Of a stretch of 64,000 nt of DNA, positions 57,291 to 64,000 are shown one piece after another. The DNA is from Cephalotus follicularis. Lineage: Eukaryota; Streptophyta; Magnoliopsida; Oxalidales; Cephalotaceae. The DNA lies in contig BDDD01000919.1 of NCBI GenBank assembly GCA_001972305.1, forward strand, positions 503,442-567,441. Reading direction: 5' to 3'. The translations under genes were made by a program, and so were the position numbers. The notes beneath the pieces were generated by a model. The model saw only the letters and a program-made list of their open reading frames with translations, was not told the DNA's origin and made no database searches. Each line of letters opens with the position of its first letter. The stretch's first letter is position 1.

Positions 57291-60200
57291 TGTAATACCC
57301 CGTTCGTTCACGTGCATATTTTCGGATCTTTATTTGATTTTATTTTACTTTGTTATATTATTATGTTGGCCTATGTTAAATTTTGGACTCTTGTGTTTGG
57401 ACTATATGATATAATTTTTAGGGTTTTATGTCTTAGGCTAAATATTATAACCTTTGGGCTTTTGATAAAATAAGATAATAAGGATTATGGAAAAATAAAA
57501 GTTAATTGTTTTGTATTTTAAAACCAGTTTTTGAATTATTAATTTGGGTTTTTATGTTTTAGGCTTAAAGACGTTAATTTCGGACTGTTGAATATTGGTT
57601 GGACTATGTACGTGAATAAGAAATATTAATTGAATTAATTTTATTGTATTGTAAATTAGTTTAAATCAGTTTTATTATTATTATTGGCAAAATTATCTTA
57701 TTAAGAAACAAAATTTGTATTTTTGGTTAAAAACTTATTTTTTTCCTTTTTCTTCCCTCCCTTTCCCGTTTTCTTCCTTCTCCCTCTCACAAAACTGATT
57801 TCTTTCCTTAATTCTCACCCCCAATCCCGAAATTTTGCTCCCTTTTCCTTATCATAACAGATTTTGATTTCCTTTTTGCCTTAGCATGACCTAAATTGCC
57901 TTTTCTAAATGGTATATGTATACTATACCTCCTTGTTTGTGCCTCCATTGTGTGTCTCTGTCTTGGTAGCCGAATTGCCTAACTTGGAGCCTGTTTTATG
58001 CTTCTTTGTTCATACAATCAGGTTTGTTATCTTTCACTATTTTAGGTTAGCATTTAGTTTTGGTTTTATTGTTATCCAATTCTAATTCATGTGGTTGCTA
58101 GGGTGGTTTGTTTGATTTTTGCTATCATGGTTCCTAGACCTGTCGACATGCATTAGGTAGATGTTACATACTGGTTTTGATTAAGGATAATGATTAATGA
58201 CAGAAAACTTGATCATATAAGCATGCATGCAATAAATTGAAATTGCTTCTCTTTAAAGAAAGATCACCCATTGCATGAACTTTTGATTCTGGATGTTTAA
58301 ATGCCACGGTTAAGTCACATAAGACCTATATAAGTGCTTAAAATCATCTGGTAATGTAGTAAAAACGATTTTGACAGAAAATTGGAATTGAAACTGCTGT
58401 GTTTTGCTGTTCTGTCGCGAGAACAGTCGACTGCCTCTTGAAACAGTCGACTGTTTTGCCTTGCACAGTCGACTGGACCCCTGTCATAGTCGATTGGATT
58501 CAACCTAGTATGAGTAGTCGGTTGCCTATGCCACACAGTCGACTGCCACCTTTGAGTAGCCGACTGGATCTTGATACAGTCGACTGGAATTGTCCAGAAA
58601 AATTCCTGGTTTTAATTTTTGTAATCCGTTTGTCCGTCTAATGATTTAGAGTCTGTTTTAAACACTATTAAGTTACTGTTTGATGTTTGGAAGTGATATT
58701 TGAATGCTTATATGAATGATATTGCATCTTTTATATTTTTGTGCTTCGAAGGACTTTTAAATTGTTGATCAATTCTTCTATCCTTGTTGTGATCGCTTAA
58801 GGTACGGATAACTCCTTCTTTAATACCCTCCTACTAGTTTGTTAAAGAATAAAATTCAGTTATATTTTTCGTTATTGTACGGATGTTTCGTTTCTTGACA
58901 CCCTCCTACTGTTTTTATAGTAAAAAGATAGTTTTACTTATGGATAACGTACGAATGTCCTTCTTTCCTTGGCTATCTGATTGTCAAACTAAAATCAGTT
59001 TTATTCTATGAACTTGTTTTATAAACTTGATTATGTTTTGTGATATGTCACGTAAATAAATTGGTTTTTGACATTTTATGAAATTAAATGTTCCTAATTA
59101 TGTTTTTATGCTAAAGATACGCTACGATATTTTATGAAATGATCATCTCTTTATAGTGAAAAATAAATGAGTTGATGCTATGTAATGATTTTGTTATGTC
59201 CAGAAAATGTTTAGAAAACGTGTTTACATTTTTAAATTGATTTTAAAAATAAAGCAATGTTTTTGAAATAAAGATATACACAGAGATATTTCCTACTTAT
59301 GGAGGTACCATAGGCACGTCGTGGGCCTGGCACGGGGACGTGACACTTTCGTAGCAGTGTGATTCGACTACGGCGTCTCTCTATGTTTTGAATAAATCCC
59401 ATGAGGTGGATTTATGGATCCGATATGTGTGATAGAGGCGTATGTATACTCTAGTTATATGTTATGTTAAGGATATGGATTTTGGGGATTGATTGTGTAG
59501 TGTCGTACACGTCTTTCCATTTGGCATGTGGGCCTCATGAACCCCTTGTACCTATGCATATGTGTATGCACTTTGGATCTCGGTAATGAGATTATGGAAT
59601 CGGATAAGTCTCTGTTTGTTGTTTTTCGTTTTGAATATGTTTTAGAATGTTGAACTTAGATTATAAAATTGAATAACGCTTGAAAATTTAATACTCGTTT
59701 GAATTGATTGTATGACTACTTACCTTCACTCTTTTTGAAAATAATGTTAATTTATTTTTATGCATAAAGTATATGATACTTAAAGATTCAGGTATTTTTC
59801 TATCTCGTAAATTATCGTTTTATGTTTTATGATTCTATATCCGTACTGAGGTTTGCTCAGCCGCATTTTTGTTTACATGCGGCAGGTACTATAGGACAGC
59901 ATCCGGGCAATGTGTGATGAGCGAGATGTCACCTATAATAAGGATTACTTAGGGGATGGACTCGTTTTTGCTTAGTTATTTTATGGTCATGTTAGGACCC
60001 CTATTCGAACTATGTTATGCCTTTCAGTTTATGACTTAGAATTATGTTTAAACTTTTGATTTGTGTTTAACTTTTTAGACTATGTTTAAGTTTCAGACTA
60101 TTTATTTGATTATATATATATATATTATGTTTAGACCATCACGCAAATTTGAATAAAAGATGAATTAATATTTGATAGTAAGAATAAAGATGAACCTTGA

Positions 60201-60335
60201 TTTATAATTAAATAAGAATGCATGCTAAGTTAATAAATTGATAAAAAGGAATAAAATCAAACCATGTTATAAGATAGATTATGTTTAGTCTCGGATTAGG
60301 AACCGTAACGACTCCTGCCGTTCAGAAGTGTTACA
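57291..60335 (+). mobile_element. Solo LTR of chromovirus type, 3045 bp, inside a PBS
   Basis: TGTAATACCCCG...AGTGTTACA, flanked by CTGAT at 57286-57290 and 60336-60340. The target is the copia PBS complement ctgatacca, so the insertion interrupts that element's primer site. A plus-strand splice-acceptor-like motif (TTTACATGCGGCAGGTAC, about 59872) and CCGTAACGACTCC near the end are typical of the U5 side of these LTRs, which supports plus orientation. No internal region is present. A CAGTCGACTG array is at 58424-58587. Confidence 0.85.
58424..58587. repeat. Array of CAGTCGACTG palindromes
   Basis: Eight units in 164 bp: exact CAGTCGACTG at 58424, 58444, 58466 and 58577 and one more near 58537, with variants TAGTCGATTG, TAGTCGGTTG and TAGCCGACTG. 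Spacing is 18-25 bases. It lies about 1.13 kb from the left edge of the solo LTR. Confidence 0.85.
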
Positions 60336-60541
60336 CTGATACCATGAAAGTTTTCTTTTTTTTCATTGATATATTTTCTGTCAATATAAATGCCTATTTA
60401 TACAGTTGATTCAACGCTAAAAAAGGGAAAAAAAAAACTAGATTACAAGAATTATACAGCTAAGAAAAAATAAAATCCCTGAAAATATGAACATTGAAAT
60501 TATGACAAGATTTCTACTCAATTTATGACAGGATTTCCACA
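60336..60541 (-). repeat. 5' LTR and PBS remnant of copia element
   Basis: LTR 60345-60541 matches 42765-42956. ctgatacca at 60336-60344 is the complement of PBS TGGTATCAG. ATTAA follows at 60542-60546. Confidence 0.88.
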
Positions 60542-61496
60542 ATTAATAATATTATCCGTATTTTTTTCTATTACTCCATTCTTTAGTTCATTTACCATGT
60601 TCACTTAATTACATTGTATGTAATATTTTTAGTTAATTATTTGGTAATCGCAACTGTAACGAACAAGTTCCACTAACATTTTTCTTTTCCTAATTTTCTT
60701 CCGGCAAATAGCAGATGAAATCGATCAAAACATTGCCTGAATTTCGCAAAAGTACTTGAACCGCAACATTGCACACTTCAACCACCCGCAAAAAAAAAAA
60801 AAAAGCCCAGACGAGGCTGTGCCACTGCAGCCAAGTGCGGTTCGGTCCCGGGACTGCCCAATGCCCTTCTTTGCAGTCCAACATCTTATTATGCATCATC
60901 AATAGAGATGTAAATCAATCATGATCCATGCTCTTAGGCTCTTGATCAACTACGCAATGTTGCAAACAGAATTTGCTTGGATGAATTTGAGGAACGAAGC
61001 ACTGAAAACTAAACTGTAATAAGATCTGCACTTGGAAAACAGCATTCTTCAGAAACTTTCTGTATGTATTCAGTGTCATAATTTCAGTTGCATGTCAAGG
61101 GAGGAACTACAGCCACATTCGTTTATCAGCTTCAAATGGGCTCTGGTACATTTCTAGATGAAGAAGCGAACAATTGTAATTCATTTTCAATGAATATGAC
61201 AACTAGATGACAATAATGATGACCATAACGTCCAAGTAGATGCTTCAAGGCGCAGAAGAATTCACAGGTTTTACCCCCTTACATAGAGTTGAGGATATAA
61301 GACATGCCGATGGTGATTTTTACTTGCGCCTTCTTTATAGTTGAGGACATAGCTCCCATCTTTCTTCTTTAAAATCTGTGCAGTGCACGACTTTAGTTTC
61401 AATTGACAAAAAAACATATGCATATCACTGCAATGATGCAAATAGTTTGAAAGTGAACAAGATGATAGACAGGGAGCTAATTGGCCTTTAGCTTAC
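60542..61496. other. Intergenic; possible far end of hAT element
   Basis: The first part continues the sequence that preceded the copia insertion at 42765. About 60800-60855 carries GGTTCGGTCCCGGGACTGCCC...GCCCT, which could be the 3' terminal region of the hAT element starting at 39058, but the 8-bp flanks do not match. The rest is AT-rich with no recognised gene. Confidence 0.4.
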
Positions 61497-62035
61497 CTCC
61501 AAAAATCACCTGATTTCACTGCTCTATCTCCAGCATGTGGATATGAGTTAACAAGCTTGAAGCAACCAACTACCAGAAACAGGGATGATCAAGCTGTGAT
61601 GATGCGACTCCATGAGAAGAGGAACATATGATGGCCTCAGCAATGCCTGCTCAAGTTTCTTACTAAAAGCATCCAGGTTCTCAGAAAAAGAGCTGTCAGT
61701 TACAGCAACATTCACATTTTTAGCAACTTCCTCTATTAATACAACTGCAAACTGAATCCAACATATCAATTGCGATAATAGAACCTCCCAGTCCTCTTCA
61801 TCAAAATCCTTCCAGCAATAACCAATTGATAAAACCATAGGTCTGACAGCAACAAAGGCACCACAGACAGCTGATTAGGTGTGGCTGATGCAACTAGCAT
61901 GTCTCTGCTTCCTTGAATTAAGTAGGAGTGTTCTCTCCCCATGGCTGGTGTTCATCTCCAGCTTCATGTCTTCTGCTCCTCCAATTATCCTAATTGGATA
62001 AGAAGAAAGAACTAACTGAAACCACTCTTCAATAT
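61497..62035 (-). pseudogene. LTN1-like: Listerin-like (LTN1) exon sequence with frameshifts
   Basis: The minus strand from an acceptor at 62036 (GCAG) reads IEEWFQLVLSSYP, then in shifted frames VASATPNQLSVV and LSIGYCWKDFDEEDWEVLLSQL, CWIQFAVVLIEEVAKNVN, and finally a GDRAVKSGDFW remnant before a donor (GAG|GTAAGC) at 61496. From memory of the family, these blocks occur in this order in the C-terminal half of plant listerin, the RING E3 ligase that ubiquitinates nascent chains on stalled 60S subunits. Frame changes near 61900 and 61840, a stop at 61548 and missing sequence before GDRAVKS indicate a pseudogene or degraded copy. A BLASTX search would settle this. The RING domain is not in the window. 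Confidence 0.5.
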
Positions 62036-63650
62036 CTGCTAAAAAAGGGAAAGATTAAAAAAAGAACATAATATCAACGGTGCTACTTAAAGAGGGAATT
62101 ATATTTTAATAAAATAATTTGTTGGAAGAACTGCTCAACTGCCAATGCCCTTCACTGCCAATAAGTGTGAAAAGGAAGGTGGGCCCTGTTATTTGATGCC
62201 TCTCAATATGGTCTCAATAGAAGCTTATCAGAATAACAAACTTGTTATTCCCAGAAATCTGCATTTGTTAAATGTTTGAAACTTGTGAGTCACATAGCTG
62301 TTAGGTCAGATTAAATGAAGGTTATTATGGATATTTACCTAAGTCAACACCTGTGAGGATATAGCATAAGTTTGGTACCAAGGGGATCAGAAAATTATTT
62401 TCCGTACAGGCAGAGGTTACTGATAGAGAAGAGTGATTGATCATCAGAGAGATGCATTGGTAGTTAAGATTGTAAATGAACTTGAGAGGTTTTCAGGAAG
62501 CAAATTTACCTATAGACCATACTATCAGAACAGATGTCAAAATATGGACCCAAATATTGGGTATGTTTTATTCTTTATTTTTTGGAGGGAAAGAGCAGTG
62601 AGCGATTGGTAGCTGCCATGACCTCTGATTTCCTTTGTCAGCCTCCAGCAGCTTTCTTTTTTTTATTTAACTTCTATCCTTTTATTGTCTTCTCCCTCTA
62701 TCCATCCCTCCCTCTAGTTTTCTTTTTTCTTTATTTGGGATCGTAAATAGTCTCTTAGCCCATCCTTCACCAAACATAGGGATGAAAAGATAAATATCCT
62801 ACTTTGCCAGACAATTTATCATGTAAACAAACCATACACTTACATGCATATGAAAGGTAGAGAGAAATTAAGATTAATTTTGGTAAATCAGTAACCTACC
62901 ACCAAAAAAAAATGTAATCCTTACTTCATTTCAGAAGAAACAAGCCTTGGAGAATCTTTATTGCCAGTTGTTTGAAAGGCAATAAAGCTGTCCGTCCACC
63001 CAGCTCAGCAAAATGAACATTAATTGTCAACAAAGCATATTTGCAGCCCAATTCTGAATCAGCAATGAAGATGCTTTAATATATTTGGTTAAATAGACAA
63101 GCAAACTTCGTAAGTGGAAAAACTAATTTAATGAATTAGCACCACCAAAACAAGCAAAGACATTTGGATCCCCACACAAATGCTGAAACAAATAGGCCTT
63201 GATGAGATTGACTCATAAATTTGAGGCCATCATAAGTCTTGATGAGTTATAATGAACATGCACTACAAGAAAAGGTACGTTCAAGAACCAATTTGAGCTG
63301 GTTCTATATTATTTACCTGATTTTTTTATGCAAAAAAGAAAGTAACAAAAAGCCTGATAAAAAAACATTCTACAAAAATTTACAAAGAAAAAAGTTGAGA
63401 TCTATTCAAATTTAAGCAACAGTCAATACAAAAAAAAAAGCATATAATATTTATATAATATGTAAAATGCAGACGTAATCTCAGATTCAGAGGTTAATGT
63501 CTGCCTATCCATAAGTTAACAACCCATTAATGTTCACCCCAATTAAAGCATATCACAATATATCAGTAAAGAACGATTTTGCAGAATAACTTTGCATGTG
63601 AACCTAAAAGAACATAAAACAGTTTTTAAGCCCACAAAAGCATAAGTTAC
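62036..63650. other. Intron-like or intergenic, nothing coding
   Basis: AT-rich sequence between two listerin-like exon candidates on the minus strand. It has poly-T tracts and no ORF of note on either strand. Confidence 0.45.
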
Positions 63651-63741
63651 CTGTACAGAAGAATCCCCCCAGCTCTTCCCCATCTTTGCCAAAGGCTATT
63701 TCCCTCAGTGCAGAAGGAAGCAATTCAAGCTCCTCCCACTT
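63651..63741 (-). pseudogene. Possible further listerin-like exon
   Basis: The minus strand reads WEELELLPSALREI then AFGKDGEELGGFFCT up to a donor (TACAG|GTAACT) at 63650. The frame is closed just upstream (stop near 63747), though a related frame, QLMMEDLVF, is open further up. It is a good exon-like signal in the same orientation as 61497-62035 and would be its upstream neighbour. Assignment to listerin is tentative. Confidence 0.35.
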
Positions 63742-64000
63742 CATCCATTAGGGGAAACCAGGCCCCTCATATTCATAAAGACAAGATCCTCCATCATAAG
63801 CTGCCCAAGTCTAGCTGTAGCTTCAGGTTGATGAAACCCACTCATTCAATAATTGCTGAACTAAACCAACATCTATTTTACTTGACCTTCAAAGGAATAA
63901 AAAAAACTTAACACGAGTGAGAAATGGCAACCCAAGCATATCCGTAGGGCTTGATATTCGTACTGTTTTATTGAATGAAACATTGTGTCCCAATCCAAAA
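63742..64000. other. Right window edge, nothing clear
   Basis: It probably continues the minus-strand gene relic. No intact ORF is seen. Confidence 0.3.

Larger units (their letters stand above)
42765..60541 (-). mobile_element. Ty1/copia retrotransposon carrying three nested insertions
   Basis: Short LTRs at 42765-42956 (3') and 60345-60541 (5'), TGAAAG...CCACA, are flanked by ATTAA at 42760-42764 and 60542-60546. The polypurine tract GAGGGGGAA (minus) is next to the left LTR and the PBS TGGTATCAG is next to the right LTR. Gene order on the minus strand is gag, protease, integrase, RT, RNase H. Removing the inserts at 44960-51918, 52542-54976 and 57291-60335 leaves an element of about 5.3 kb. 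Stops occur throughout. Confidence 0.88.

Noticed and set aside
39058..60855. Full-length hAT element with both ends
   Set aside because: The right-end candidate near 60855 lacks a matching 8-bp flank, so the far end is left open.

Overview
This is nuclear DNA of a flowering plant, most likely a eudicot. The clues are a spliced RLCK-VII kinase gene with plant-type GT-AG introns, AT-rich intergenic DNA, and stacks of nested plant LTR retrotransposons (Tat and Tekay-like Ty3/gypsy, Athila-like Ty3/gypsy, several Ty1/copia types) with hAT DNA transposon remains. The species cannot be read from the sequence. The only gene that looks intact is the kinase at 14759-17156 (+). A second host-gene relic, resembling the ribosome quality-control E3 ligase listerin, is on the minus strand at the right end. 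An assembly gap of 319 N lies at 48897-49215.

Layout. 1-1245: retrotransposon LTR pieces, minus orientation. 1834-13225: an 11.4-kb Tat-lineage Ty3/gypsy element on the minus strand, with both LTRs, a primer-binding site, gag, protease, RT with two RNase H domains and integrase, all damaged. It also carries a spliced antisense ORF (+ strand, Transposase_28-like) between pol and the 3' LTR. A 134-bp solo LTR sits inside that 3' LTR. 14145-17450: the kinase gene with its promoter and UTRs. 18592-31690: a decayed chromovirus whose 3' LTR is split by a younger Tekay-like chromovirus (19256-29253, TSD TATGC) that has lost most of its integrase. 32030-34187: a gag-only copia element. 34188-39057: LTR-like repeats and AT-rich DNA with a possible Helitron end.

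39058 to about 60850: a hAT transposase relic that took a hAT-type non-autonomous element (40962-41789, 8-bp TSD) and then a minus-strand copia element (42765-60541, TSD ATTAA). That copia element was hit by three further insertions: a second gag-only copia element (44960-51918), itself containing an Athila-like fragment and the gap; a solo LTR of 2.4 kb (52542-54976, TSD GGTCA) inside its integrase gene; and a solo LTR of 3.0 kb (57291-60335, TSD CTGAT) inside its primer-binding site. 60542-64000: host-like DNA with listerin-like exons.

Apart from the kinase, the genes form no pathway; the window is a record of successive insertions. I found no new multi-gene system. The observation most worth testing is that six retrotransposon LTR families here each carry an array of their own short palindrome (GCATCGATGC, ACATCGACGTC, GCGTCGACGC, CAGTCGACTG, GGCCATGGC, GAGGA-N-TCCTC). 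These arrays lie upstream of the promoter in some families and in the transcribed leader in others. Other points of interest are a gag-only copia family with repeated polypurine tracts, the spliced antisense ORF, and an APE-to-APD change in the kinase.
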